A stretch of DNA of 64,000 nucleotides from Tanypteryx hageni. Taxonomy: Eukaryota > Arthropoda > Insecta > Odonata > Petaluridae. Each line of letters starts with the position of its first letter. The first letter of the stretch is position 1. Shown piece by piece: positions 25,426 through 38,680 of this stretch. A model generated the notes under the pieces. The model was not told where the DNA came from, ran no database searches, and was given only the letters and a program-made list of their open reading frames with translations. The translations under genes and the position numbers were made by a program. The DNA lies in contig CM054116.1 in the NCBI GenBank assembly GCA_028673005.1, positions 100,914,207 to 100,978,206 on the forward strand, in the 5' to 3' direction.

Positions 25426-25477
25426 CGCGCGTACGGACAACTGCTGCTGAGGTCGGATTACATGGTCCGTACGCGTG
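25426..25477. repeat. CpG-rich inverted repeat (13-bp arms)
   Basis: CGCGCGTACGGAC (25426-25438) and GTCCGTACGCGTG (25465-25477) pair at 12 of 13 positions around a 26-base loop. The location is unusual: an AT-rich region otherwise empty of features. Confidence 0.6.
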
Positions 25478-27129
25478 CACGTCGAAACGTCTTGAGGTGC
25501 TTATAGACAACGTCATTCATAACTAAATTCAGCGGATTATGGAAGGCACCATTAAACAACATAGAATGAAATACAAAACATACGACGCTGAATACTGAAA
25601 AGTAGACTTGTTATTTCTTATGCTAATGAAATAACGACAAAACGTTTTTCAGCGTTGTTTAAAAGGCAGTTTTATTTAAAATTGGCACCCTTACGATAAT
25701 AACTAAGAACCAAAATTGAAACGTATTTGCAAGCGTATACTTACACTTTGTTGAAAGAAAGAGTCCAACCAACTTGATTTTGTTTTATCATGAGTTCTAC
25801 CGTGCATTTTGTCCATTTCTTTTGTCTGGCTCTCAGCGACATCAGTGTTTTATTTTGTGACCATTTCCAAGACGAAGTTCACTGAAAGCGCCTCCTTACG
25901 AGAAACACGGCTATTCTCAGACCCTGTTCATTCTTCTTTCATTTCTTCCTTATCCAGAATGTCTTTCTTGCAGAGGAGGGGCATTTCCATCTCAGCAGCA
26001 TGTTTGCACTAGGATAAGATCACGTCCTCATCCACATTCTCTCTTTCTCTCTGATGGTTGATGAACTTTGTGTTTCCTCCAGTATCTCAACTCTGAAATT
26101 CAATTTTTTTTTCTTGCCGAATGTTCCTAAACCAATTTTTATGCAAGTTAGGAAAGATCCGCTGAAGCAGACAGTAAATGACGGCATTCTCAAAAAAATT
26201 TACGCAGACGGTCAAACCGATAAAATGTGCTGGACGAAACAGATTACTAAATAATTGGCGAAAAAACGATGTCTCCATCAGCTATCGTTTAGGGGGAGAT
26301 GGCGCGACAGACCGACAAACCGAACACATAAGCGGTTTTTTTGGCTCCATTGTGTGGTAACTCACGGATCTTTGGTTCTGAAATGAAATGAGAATTTATA
26401 ATGAACTATAACCACGGAGGGCACTTATACAGCAGATAAAATGCTCTTATTGTTTACGCAATCCTCCTGCTACATGTACTAAACCTACTTCTAAATGATA
26501 CGCTGCAATTTACTGGGTGGGTGGCTGGGGTGCTGTGGTCCAGGTTCCCTAAAAATATCTCATTTGCAGAGTTGAATATCCTGGTGTGATTTCTAATTGT
26601 ACTAGGAAACCATCTTCGATTACGCTCCTTCATACAACCAATATCATGAATTTTATCTTTATAGAATTACCTTCCTAAATGAGTGAATGATAAAATTATA
26701 CCGTTCACTTCCTCAGCTATGCATTTTGATCTGGATTTCTCTGGACTTTTCAACCTAGTGATTAGCCGGCGCTTTTCTGGCGTTACCAATTTCAAAATCC
26801 TCATTAATGAAGTAACGCTACGCATATGGTCATAAATTTATTTCACGAATCTCGCTGCACTTTTTCCAATTTGAGTATTTGGCCATTGCCTGATTGTCTG
26901 CTATCTAGGAAAAAACGAACCATGTTAGATATAAGAAAGAGAGCGAGGACTGCATTAACGTGAGAATTTGTTAACATAGAGAGGTAATTTGAGCCACATT
27001 TGGCGACTCAGGGCTATAAGATCCGAAACATTTCCGCAGACTTAACGCGAAACTCTGACCTCAGGATCAGTCTCTAGCTAAACTCTTAAAAATCAACCGA
27101 GGCGTAGAATAAGACATGCAGAAAGAGGA

Positions 27130-28135
27130 TTTGAGTTTCTAAAGCGAGAGGGGAGACGGAGAGAGAGAGAAAGAGAAAAGGAATGAAAAAAGGGACGTAC
27201 AAATTAAGGACACTTGTGACGTATTACTCAATTGTCTTTTGAGGCGTAAGCTCCTGGTTTCGAGTCTCGAGTCGCTGGTTGGACGGGAAGGGCCGAAGGA
27301 GTTCTCGTGTTTGTGTGTTACGTGTGTGTTTGTGTGTACGTTCGCCCCCTCGCCCTCTAGGGGCGTGAACGATCTCTCGAGGAAAATGCCTCCGGGGGCC
27401 ACGGGTTTTCATTTATGAGAGGAGGCAAAAATAAAGGAACGGAAGGAGAAGTATGAGACAGAAAGAGGTTTACGGCATTGAGGAGAAGAGGGAGGGAAGG
27501 GAGGTTGAGGAGAGGAATCCGACGCGCTAATTAAATCTCGTGCGAACACCACACAAACTCTATTGCTCTCTGTTTTCTTCGCTGTTTTTCTGTCTTTTCC
27601 ATACAAGAGGAGCGTGGGACGGGATGGAAAAGTACGAGGTGGCGAGAAGCAAAAGATGCGATGGAAAAGGCGGACAAAGAGGGGGAGAAAGAAAGGGAGA
27701 GAAGGCGAGGAAGGGGGAGAAAGAGAGAGTCGAGAGACGAAAAGCGTAAGAATAAGAAAGTAAAGAAATAGCGTGTTAAAGGAAGAAAGGAAGCAGAAGA
27801 GTGACATGGAAGAAGGAAAATTAGATGAATGGCATTGAAGGAGAGAGAGAGAGAGAATGATTAATTAAGGGACGATTATAGAAGAGAGAGAGAGGGCGGT
27901 AGAAGGCAGGAAGAAAAGGAAGGGGCTGGAGATGGAAATAAAAGGGAGAGAATGCTATAATTGAGAGAAAGAGAGGAAAAGAAAGAGGACAAATGGTGTG
28001 GTGGAAAGAGAGAGCTATGAAGAAGAGAGAGGTAAATGAAGTGGGAGAGAGGGAGGGATGAGGTACGAGGGAGAGGGATTGAGAGAAAGAGGGAGGGTGG
28101 AGGTACGGAGGGAGAGGGACGGAGATAGGAGGAAG
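27130..28135. repeat. Purine-rich (GA) tract, interrupted
   Basis: The + strand is GA-rich at 27130-27180, 27410-27510 and 27600-28135. A mixed block with GTGTTTGTGTGTTACGTG lies between. No gene is visible. Confidence 0.85.
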
Positions 28136-28689
28136 TGAAGAATGAGTCAGTTGGCGACGGAAGAACGATCATTGAAGAGTTTGCGTATTCCGAGATTCTC
28201 TCATTCGACTCCCTTTGTTTCGTCGATCCAGTAATGGGCCTTTTGCGTCCACTCGAAAATGCGCGCCCGGGGCTAAACGGGAACGAATTACGCGTGTCAC
28301 GGCTGGTTTCTCATCTTTCCGGTCCATGGGAAGAGGAGATTCTTTTCAGGGGGAAGGTTCTGGAACCCCATGGCCGAGACGCGAACGAGGAGGAAAGACG
28401 AGTAATAAAATTAAATCGATTAGAGAGATCCGTTTCGGAAAATGACTGGGATATTTACGTTTTCACGGTGAAGAAGAGCCTCAGTAAACGAAGTCTCCGG
28501 CACACTCACGGGCGTTTATTAATTTATTTTATATATTTACTGAATTTTTTGTTGAAAGTATCAGAGGGTAGTGTCATGAACTCATTGGTTAGACATTTAG
28601 GAAGAAAATAAATAGGAAGATTTATGGATGACAAGATGGGTCGCCAGAGGCATTATTTAAAAAAAAACAAAAATATAATCCTAGACGAT

Positions 28690-29290
28690 TCCCAAGTGAC
28701 GGTTACCTTCAACGTCGCTCCCCTATTTCCGTGCGTCTCAATGAAAACAACATTTGAATTCCTCCAAGAGTGGCTAACTAATGAAAATATTTAGCCTGAC
28801 GTATCCATATAATATATAAGGCTCACTGGAACAAATTCATTTCCAATTCAATGAAAACTTTATGGTCAACATGATGGAACAGCCATGGGGATCCCCCTTT
28901 CATCACTCTTACCCAATGTATTTATGTAATGCTTATTTTGATTACTTTTCTTACACTCGGCCGAGATATGTAGACGATATATTTACAAAGTTCGACACTA
29001 GTAAATTTTGCACTGACTCCTTTCCCGATAGTCTTAATTCGTAATATTAAAAAACCTAATTCGCCCGTGAAATGGAAAACAGCTGTTCTCTCCCTTTTTT
29101 CTACACGTTATCCTGCAATTCACTTAAGCGGTGGGTGAGTTTTCGATCTCATGTTAAAAAAGAAAAATAACCGCATTGATTTAACAGGAAACTTAGACAC
29201 AACAACTTTTATTTCGATAGACTCACAACATTACAGTAGCCAAAATCCGGCATCCTTTATTTTAGTTTATAGATTGTTCCTTGTCATACA
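28690..29290 (+). mobile_element. Third Penelope-like reverse transcriptase remnant, heavily broken
   Basis: The + strand reads VTVTFNVAPLFPCVSMKTTF, like the RT block with FDVxSLFTNVP. A break follows, then KLYGQHDGTAMGIPLSSLLP (motif with GxAMGxPLSP), and a nearby frame gives RPRYVDDIF with the YVDD catalytic motif. The three blocks lie in different frames with stops between them, so this is an old dead copy. It runs directly into a LINE fragment near 29300. Confidence 0.65.
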
Positions 29291-29329
29291 AAAGAAACTC
29301 TAATTTCGATAAAGAATTACCTTAAATAT

Positions 29330-29650
29330 TTTGCTAATCCGTCCTATCCTAGAATACTGCTGCGCTATCTGGGACACATTGAGGTAAGTTCTAACTTGAG
29401 ATCTCGATATGGTCCAGCGCAGAGCGACTCGATTTGAAAAGTGCGAAATCGATACGATGCAAACGTATCAGATTTTTTGAGAGGCATTAGGTCCCAGACA
29501 ATTATCTGCATAAAAATGGAATAAAAGCATAAACTATTCGAAAAGTTTAATAGGTCCGAATTCTTTGAGGACGTGCGCGACCTAGTTGTACCCATTGGGG
29601 CAAGTGAGCATAGGGTTAGATTAGAGAGTATCAGAAAATACATCGAAATA
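29330..29650 (+). mobile_element. CR1/L2-like LINE fragment, C-terminal end of reverse transcriptase ORF
   Basis: The + frame at 29340 reads RPILEYCCAIWDTLR, two stops, then LDMVQRRATRFEKCE. RPILEYxxxxWDP...VQRRATRF is a hallmark of the region after RT in CR1/Jockey-type LINEs. Further stops show it is inactive. Its 5' part is absent, consistent with a 5'-truncated or recombined copy. Confidence 0.6.
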
Positions 29651-30079
29651 GTCGCTATGAAGGAGAGATGCTAAATATTTTCCGGGCGCGATAAGACAGG
29701 CCAACGGAGGCTTTAGTTAGAGTTTGCGTTTGGTGTAGTGGCACTCCCTGCTAAACTCTGCCACATTCAAGATGCCAGAGAGCACAGCTGTTATCGCGAG
29801 CATCAGGTTGGGAACTCCTTTCCCTAAGCCGAGAGTGTTTGTGATTGAGAGAGTGTCCCTGACGGTAATAAACACCCCCTAAAACGGCGTGAAAGCATTC
29901 CGTTTTATTTTTGGTTAGTAGAGACCCTATGCGCTACGCATGCCAATCCCGCCCTCCGCTCGCTCCAGAGACCTAGACGCTACGCGCCTCGCTTTTATTC
30001 TCGCTAAGCTGAAAATAATTCATCGGGATTGCTCTTATCAAGATGCATGTTATTTTGTTCAAACATTTTTATTTCTTTC

Positions 30080-30350
30080 CGGAGAGGCGGTGGCGGAGTG
30101 GTTAGAGCGTTGGTCTTCCACGCAGCGTTCCCAGGTTCGAATCCGGCAGAGGTCAGATCGTTCCGTGTGCTTTTAGGAGATCGCGCAAGTCAGCGCTCCG
30201 TCCTTCGGAAGGGACGTTAAGCATTTGGTCCCCTTGGTGCTCTTCGTTAAGAGTAAACTAATTCTGGCACTAGATTTCTCTCCTCCCTTGTGAGTGTCTG
30301 GTGTGTAAAGCCATATCGGCTATAATAATCAAAGTGATTGATTAACAAAA
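30080..30350 (+). mobile_element. tRNA-derived SINE
   Basis: An A box TGGCGGAGTGG (30091-30101) and a perfect B box GGTTCGAATCC (30134-30144) form a pol III promoter in a tRNA-like head. The T arm does not pair properly and no acceptor stem closes, so it is not a working tRNA gene. A central core with CGTCCTTCGGAAGGGACG follows (30199-30216), then an A-rich end near 30345. Confidence 0.75.
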
Positions 30351-33300
30351 AATACGCACAAACAAACATTTTTCTCTCATGTACCCTTTCTGAAATATAT
30401 ATTTTAAAAAATATTTTAAACGGTCGTCATTTTCTTTCAAGATGGCAAATAAAAATGCATTTTCTAGAGTCTCCTAGCTAGTAGAAACAAAATGGTGTTT
30501 ACCGCATTTATTTACAACGTACAGTTCTTAAGATACAGTGTGGTACAGAGAGACAGGCTTGCGGACGGACAGACGTTTGGGAATTTATAATATATACCGA
30601 TAAAGAGGCTTTCATCCTTTCCCAATTGTCATAGTTGACCTCTAATAATTTAATTTAATTTAATATTTTACATCTATAAAAGTGTTTGCAAATTTGGATA
30701 TATCCAATGCTTTGGGTCGACTCTCGTTTACATTTTCGATTTCTAGAAATTCAGGTACGTCTTTGACAGAGAACACTTTTTTAGAAAGGGTGAAATTTCT
30801 TTTAGAATCAAATTTTATAAAAACACTTTCAATGTCTTCAATTCCTAATTTCTAAAATCTCTTTCTGTATCAACCACCGTGTAAGTTTCTGGAAAGCGCT
30901 GTTGTGGGCATATAAAAACACCTAAGCATTCAAGATCTCAACTGGAGTCGGAAAATTCTCCATATTGAACTTTGAAAAAGATAATGACAATTTGAAACAC
31001 TTTTCTTTCGCAAGACACACTAAAGGCGAGTGGCTCCTGCTTGGCATATTGCCTTTCATAATAGAGCAGTAGGAGAATAGGAGTTCCCCTCGTGAATTGT
31101 GTGCACGCGTGATTGTGCGTTCACGTAGGGATGTCTAATTGTGCTGTTCGTGAGCCGGAGCGGATATCCTTTCTAAAAATGACGTTATCTAAGAAGTTGG
31201 TGTGAATGGAGACAAGGCAGCACGTGTTAGTGAATTAAAATGCTATTTAGGATGTTTTTTTATTCACTCGTACGTATAACGGGATTCGACCAATCTAGCT
31301 AGCTCTCGTTAAACAAATCTTACGCAACTTTTTCTTATACGCCCAACATCCTTCATTTAAAATTTGTTGAACCTCCCTTTTCCATTTTTTTTTTGCAAAA
31401 TCTCGCAGAGTTTCTATCGTTTCCACGAATGCACATCGGTTTAATATATCTTTATTTAATTTGTGATCATTATTCGTTTTAACAAAGTTATTCCTGTTTA
31501 CATAAGTTTTTGGTTAGGTGTGCAATAACCTTTCCATACATCACTTTCATTGATCTTTCGATCCAATAGCAAAGCAGTTAGTTCTACAAAACTCCGAATT
31601 CGTTAACCAATTTTTCATGATCGCAGTAATCTATTTTTCTGGACTTTTATCGTCAATTGCAGTTAAATATGTGGTGTTTTCATTGATAATATATTACTCT
31701 ATTCATTTTACTTTTTCATCATTTCAATATTCAGTGAGTCCTATACAATATTTTTACGGCGAATAAATAAAAGTAATTGAAATGTAGTGGAATGAAAAAT
31801 TTAAAAAGAAATATCCATATTTACGGAGTTTAAATTAGTGGCATTCAACAAGCTCATAAAGTCAGAACAAAAATTAAATATTTTCAAGCGTTTATCAGAA
31901 TATATATCTATTTAATCTGCTGAATAGCCAAAAGAATTTGCACCTTGAGCGATATGTGCATAAAACTCTCCTATTAAAAATTTTCACCAGGGAAAAAAAC
32001 ATTTCGATGACTTGTATGTGTCCTGGGCAGCCAAAAGTTACCAACGGGAAAACGGAAGTTAAAGGAGAAACGGGGAATATCCCCCCGGGCAATGTAAGAT
32101 CCAAACACCACATGAATGCTCAACTCTACCTCCGGCTTGAATGGAAATGTTAACCTGTGCGCAAATTGGGCAGGAATGTCCAACTTCCCTCAAACGATAG
32201 TTGGAGAAGTCTTTGCTATATACTTCGTGAAGAAGACATGACGCTCGGTTTTGCATTGTGTGGTCCTTGAGGAACAGGTTCAGGATGAGTGGACGGAGAA
32301 GGAAGGAAGGATGGAGGATGCTGGCGGACCGATAGGAGGAGAATGGAGGAGTGGAGAGATGAGTCAAGGAGGAGGAGCAGAATAACACACGAATGGTTCG
32401 TTTCCGGCTGAATATAGGAAGCATAAATCAAACGATGGAAGAATTGCAGAGTAAATGACATAGAGCGCTATTTTTCACTACTCTTTCCAGCGGTACAAAA
32501 ACATAGCAGTTGTGATGTATTGCTGGTTGCCTACATGTGTAGAGCATGTAATCTTTAGCGATTTTTTCGATTACTCCACAAGCAGCTTATTCCAGATCCA
32601 CCAAATATTTACTATGCTCAGATCATATGTGGACCAAACTACTCCAAAAATTTAATTTCTCCAGATTGCAGGATTTCAGAGATATTTTTACACTGTTGGA
32701 CGAACAGACGAACCGAATACATTAGCGATTACTTTAGAAAAAAGCTCAAAAAAAGGTTCACCCGATCACGTAATGACTCAATTACTCTTAGCGTGACTAC
32801 CTGTTAATATCAGCGGTTCGATTCAGGGTAAGACGCGAGAGTCACGACGCTGCACGGATTTCTAAACCACGACCCATTATAGGGAGATGGGTATCCTCAC
32901 CGCTTCTGGAGCGAGGGATGATGGGGAAGAGGAAATGGAAAGGAAGAGGGGGGAAGGGGAAGGAAAGGGATGGGGCGTGGGAAAGAGGAGGGAGATTTCG
33001 GAAAGGGGAATTATTTCCTCTTTTTCCCTCTCTCTCTCGCTCCCTTTTCCTCGAGTGCCATTGGGGAAGAGCCAAACGGAAGGAGCCAGATAATAGGGGG
33101 ATGGTTTGTTGCCATGGAGACCAACGCCCTCCAGATAATTGCTCCGAGGTAAGCATCGGCGTGCGTCTGGGAGGGAAGGGGAAGAAGAGGAGAGAGAGAG
33201 AGAGAAAGAGATAGAGGAAGGATGAGAAAGAGAGGAGAGGGAAGGAACGGTGGGAAGCGGAAAAGTAAACGGAGAGCAAGATAGGGATGCTGTAGGAGCA

Positions 33301-36300
33301 ACAGAAGCGTCGAAACATCCGTTTTTCGAGGTCGTGATTCGAAAGGAATGGAATTTGAATTCGGATGGGTTTATGAAAGACGGAAAAGCAATTTTGGAAA
33401 TCTTAGGGAGTTCGGGAGATTTTGTACGGTTTTATTTTTCTGCCGAAGGTTGAAATATAATTGAATTAAAATATGTTGATACGACTGCGTTCCTACCACG
33501 AGTGAGAGCTATTATCTCAGTGCAACAGTAAATAGTATAACTCTTAGAATTTTTTCGAAATAAAAAAACCTGTCGCTATTGTAAATAATACGAAATCCAA
33601 ATTTTAACTCTCGTGTATGATTATAAGACCCTATTAAGCGAGAATATGCTAGAAATGAGAACTTAACGGTCAAATGTGATCATTAATACCAAATTTTATA
33701 GCTCTATTTTCAAACATGAAGGGGCGATTGAGATAATTACCTCAAAGCCTTTCAAGAAATATATTATGTATAAGATAAGGAGATTATCAGGCATTCAGAA
33801 TTTCATACACCTTAGGATTGGATGCAATTAAGTACAAACGAAATTTACCACAAGCTGATAACCAATAGTGTAGTGTGACGTTTACATTAAATGTCGAGGT
33901 ACACTTAAATTTTTTCAACCAAAATTCGTACCAAATTTGAAAGATGATGTTAAAGATAATATGAGGAAATTTACTCATCCATAAAGTATAAAAACTGATA
34001 ACAATATTATTAGTTATCACTGCCAAACATAATTCTCAAAAACTTCAATTGCCGACCGATGTATGTGGCGCGTTTGACATTCGCCGTTTAGAAGCACAGT
34101 ATATATCAACTAACAGAGCCACTGAAGTCGCAGTACATTAAAGTCGAAAGAGACGGTCTAGTCAAGTGGAAATAATGCACTTGGATAATATGCATGGTTA
34201 GTTGGAGAGATCGTGAGAGGGCGTGGCATACCAGATAACACAGTAACGAACCAGAGCCACGACATTGTAGATTCAGGTAAAGTTGTTTTTTAAATTGAAT
34301 TTTCATAATGTAAGAATTATAGCGACAGTTTACCCATATAGATATTTATATGTCAATACTTTGTCGAAACCTAAATTTGAATAAAATTCAATGCTATCGT
34401 CGCAATTAATGGGTGCTAGAGAAAATATTTGTCTTCCTAAATTTTTGTAATTCATAGGACTCGTGCTTAGTTTCTGATACATCCCTGCTTATAGTCAGCG
34501 AACGTATGACGGATCGCGAGGATGTGTGAGTGTTCTAGCGTGTCTCTTTCGAAGTCGAAAGAGAAAAACTTTACTAGATGCAGCTGCGAATTTGACAAAC
34601 GAAGTCTTTGGCGCCGGATAACAACATCCCGCAAAGCTGCGAGGAAAAATATTTTGAAGTTTTATTTTTTGGTATCGAGAGCGCGTGTGTTTTGGTAGTT
34701 AGTGTATGCGAAATCTGTTGCGGTCGAATTAACCCAAACATTTAATCCTATATTGTTTCTTTTCCCTTTTTCCTTTAGTAATTATTATTATTATACAAAC
34801 CGATGTGTCTGTTGCTCTCTGGATATCTCAAGTTACGGCTTTCCTCCAGCCCACCACGTGGTCGAGAATACGTGTGGAATTTTGGAGATATCAATTCACG
34901 CGTTCGAAACGAGAATCGCTTTCAGGTTTCGACGGAGCAAAAGGGGGAGTCAATGGAGAAAGGTTCGCTTCAGATATTTTCGCTCTCGGCAAACGATGAG
35001 GTTTTTGTTGAAGAAAGCAGACGTGGTGGCGACGATGGCTGGCTTCGTATTGCGGATCGGTGGAGTGGACATTCCTAAAGGGGTCGATTCCAGGAGGCAG
35101 AGAGCATCGGTTGCGTTTCAAAAAAAAACATTACGCGTTTCCGATCGTTCTCCTCCTCATTCCTATGGTATAGCCAGACTGCATAAAGTCACGGGATGTG
35201 AATTTTTAATATCTTTTTCGAGAAAAAATTAAAGGTACGCGTGACATTTCTATTAGACTAAGCTTACGTGAACGATAACATTTTAGAGGCCTTAGGTAAA
35301 TAAATTCACCACCATTATTAGTTTTGTATGTGAGGTGTTCTTATTTTGACTGGCAATATTGGGAAGCATATTAAAAACGAATTACTTCTCTTCAAATGGG
35401 CGATTGATATCTTCTTCTGAATTCTCTGCTTTGAAAATTGGTCTATCGCTGTTGTATCAAATTGTTATTAAAAATAAAATTGAGTACATGAAAAATTAAT
35501 AACATATGAGCTTAAAAATAAATTCAATACAGTTTATACATAATAATAACCAAGCAGCCACACGAAAATTCACCAAAGGGTAGTAGAAATGTAGTAAAAT
35601 ATGGCAAAAATTAGTTTAAGAATTGTCAGAAAAGGACAATTATCTTTAGATTAACATTAAAATTTCTTCCATTATTTTATATGCTTTAAATTTGTGAGAG
35701 CAATAAAAAATGGTTCGCATATTTCGACAGATGAAAATTATAAAAAATCCTAAATAATAAACAGCATGAAGAAATATTAATGTTATACTACGGAGGCTTT
35801 TTATTGGAATGAAACATTCAATAGAATGAAAGCACATTACGTTCAGTTTTACCTTACTCTGCTTAAAAAACAAAGGTGTTTCATAAAGTTGGAAGTTTTC
35901 GATATTTACTGACAGCTGTTGAATGACGTAAAATTTACTTTCAAATAACACGAAAGTTGGGAGAAATGATTCGACTAAATGGCAAACGTATTGCAATTTT
36001 TATTTTGAAATTTTATGACATCCTTCAATATTAACTATATTAAATTCATTTAAATGTGTGGATTGCTTAACCTTGACATAGTGAGGTGAAATAATGATCA
36101 CATTGTAATTGATGTGCCGTCTTTTAGCCAGCTATTGTTTTTCTCATTATTTAATCGCCAGACATATCAATAATTGGATTGTTCGTTTTTAGTAATCTGT
36201 CATAAGGGTTATGAGATTATTTAAAGAACAAACTTAATATTCATTTTATTTACTTGTAAAATGTATACTAGCGAGAAGCAAAGTAGCGGAAAAATTTGAC

Positions 36301-37516
36301 ACTATAACTTGGGTGATGTAAGTTAAAGGTAAGTTTAACAAAAACATCCACAAACATCATTAGCATTAGAAACCTTCGGAAGAGAAACAATGACCCAATA
36401 ACGCTAAGAGAACGCATAGCATTGCTTTAAACGAAATTAAAAGCAGAAGGAATCCAGTTTTTCATCGGGAGTCTATAATGTGTGTGTGTTTTCGAGAGAT
36501 GATTTTTTTGTTTTAATGGGACATTCAAATCCACATGACCGTGGAGAGGGAAATAGAGAGAGATAGAAGAGGAAAGGGAATATAAAACTCCCTTTCGGCT
36601 CAAAAGAGAGAAAAAACTTTGAAGATAATAAAAGACATCCGTTTCGCCGCTCCCTTTCTGTTAAAGAATAAAAAAAACATCTCCCTAACGAGTGATGCAG
36701 ACGCAAATCGGTCGTCTTTTTTACTTTGATTTCTTGGGCTGCTGCGTGTGGAAGGATGAAAAAATGGAGGGCGTGGGGGGGAGGTGGTTATAGGATAGGG
36801 TAAGGGAGAAGAGCCGCCATTAAATGAAAAGAATAAATATTGAGGCGGAGCGTCTTCGTCAAAGGGACGGCGACGAGGGAGGAGGGAGAGTATGAGAGAG
36901 GGCGGAGGAAGGGAAGGAAGGATGGGAGTTATCGGAGGCAGCGAAGTAGGAGAAGGAAAGGGAGATTAGTGAGGGAGGAAGGCAAAGAGTGGAAGCGCAC
37001 CGCGAAGGATTTCGGGTAAGGACGCATCGTTTGCGAGCGACCGTAAATGACAGTCCCGCCCTCTCTCTAACCCCTTTTACCTTTCTCTCCCTGCCTTCCC
37101 CTATATCCCTTGCGTCCCTTATCCTCCCCAACCCTTCTTTTCCCTTTCCTTTTCTCCTCCTCTCTTGCCAACCTCCTCCTATTCCGCCCCCGACTGCTCT
37201 CCTGTTCATCGCCCCCCGACGCACTAGGAGGACGCTCCCGCGGCATTTAATACCACTCCTAGGATCAGCCATGCGCGTCTCCTTTCTTTCGCTGCTCTCC
37301 TCCTCCGATTTTCTTTCAATGATTCGTCCTGTGCTGTGTGAGAAATAATAATATACGAAGGCGAGGTACGCCCAGGCGGGAATCGCGTTTTGTGTCCGTG
37401 AGGAAGTGTAAGGGACGGCACGAGGAAGAACGATAGGTATTCCTCAAAGACGAATCATCGACCTGAGTCGATAAGCTAGTTAAGGAAGGATTCGAAATAA
37501 AATAAATGGCGCAATA
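30351..37516. other. No gene recognised (7.2 kb)
   Basis: AT-rich with short GA/CT blocks near 32920-33250, 36540-36980 and 37050-37160. The longest complex frame (176 codons, 34702-35232, +) shows no domain, and two other frames overlap it. 36060-36240 is a compact segment with several TAAT cores, possibly regulatory. Confidence 0.55.
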
Positions 37517-37518
37517 TA

Positions 37519-38093
37519 CCGTAATTTTCCCATTATAATACGCATTTTTTCCTCAAAATATTGGCAAAAATTATACATGGTAAAAACGCATATACCTTTT
37601 TCTAGTAAGGAAATAATTTTATTTTCGGACATGACTTTCTAAATAAATTGTACTTTTCACAGCATTCTGATAGCTGCGAGCAACAAATAACAGAATTACA
37701 TACCTTGACCTGCTTGTATGAACGTAGAGACAGAGACAGATGAAATTTTCATCAAAGAGACGTAGATATCGTAATATTCTCGTAAACTCTTTCGCTAGGC
37801 GGCAAAGCGAGAACCGACCAAATTTATACAAAATGCGTCGTTGAGACATATTTTAATACATTGTGTCGATCTTTAATAAGTGAGTCAGAACGTAACGTGT
37901 TATCCTCGTAAACTCTCTCGCACGTATATCACTTGGCGGCAAAGCGAGAACTGTATCGATAATGGTAATAATCTAGTGAAAAGTTGCACTGATCTTTACA
38001 AAATAAATTAGGTGCGTATGATGTATGATATAAGACAATTTTCGCATTTCATTCGTAAAAACATGGGTGCGCATCATAATCGGAAAATTACGG
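37519..38093. mobile_element. Non-autonomous DNA transposon with TA target (575 bp)
   Basis: The left end CCGTAATTTTCCCATTATAA and the right end TTATAATGGG-like inverse (CATAATCGGAAAATTACGG) form ~30 bp inverted repeats flanked by TA (37517-37518, 38094-38095). Inside, CTCGTAAACTCT...GGCGGCAAAGCGAGAAC occurs twice, near 37780 and 37907. The ends resemble pogo-like elements. There is no transposase frame. Confidence 0.7.
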
Positions 38094-38189
38094 TACATTG
38101 CACAAACTTTCTCATATACGTACATATATAGGTTTGGTCGACTGCACACTTATAAAAGAAAAACACTTATAAATCAAAGTTAACCGTAG

Positions 38190-38680
38190 TTTAGCTATAT
38201 TTTAATGCCACTGGTCGATATTTAGTAATTTTTTGGGACGTGTGGCTTAGTTAGTATTATTTGTGACATCAGGCTGTGAAACGAATTTTGTTTCAAAATA
38301 TCCTAGAATAAAGTGCCCTTAATTGTGGCGCAATATCGTTCATCTCTCCAGAGTGTCTATTATGAATGTTATTATCCACAAATATGATATATCATTTGAT
38401 TTAGCTTAACCATTTGGGCTGTAATAAAATTTGGAGTGGATCGCGGAGGAGGCGTGACGTCATAGGGCTTAGGTACGGTAGCTTAGCGTACATTGTAATG
38501 CCACTGGACGCCACATAGTGATTTTAAGAGATATATGGCTTAATTAGTATTATTTATGACATCAGGCTCTACAATTTGATTGATTTTAATCAAATTCTCT
38601 GGAGACATTTTTAAGTAAATAAAAATTTTCTAAAAATCGCCAAGAATAAACTATCCTTTATTTTTGTGCAATATCATTTT
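38190..38680 (+). repeat. Diverged direct duplication (two ~150-200 bp copies)
   Basis: The block with TAATGCCACTGG, TGGCTTAGTTAGTATTATTT, GACATCAGGCT and a final GCAATATC at 38190-38340 recurs at 38480-38680, about 293 bases later. There are many substitutions and a ~50 bp insertion in the second copy. The family is unknown. Confidence 0.7.

Larger units (their letters stand above)
24301..28689. other. No gene recognised outside the listed repeats
   Basis: A 158-codon frame at 28135-28611 (+) has no recognisable domain or splice context. The rest is AT-rich or GA-rich. Confidence 0.55.

Noticed and set aside
28135..28611. 158-codon open frame
   Set aside because: Starts in a GA-rich tract, resembles no known family and ends before a transposon cluster.
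30091..30160. Possible tRNA gene
   Set aside because: Good A and B boxes, but the T and acceptor stems do not pair and the sequence continues into a SINE body.
34702..35232. 176-codon open frame
   Set aside because: No recognisable domain, several overlapping frames of similar length, and no splice or regulatory context.
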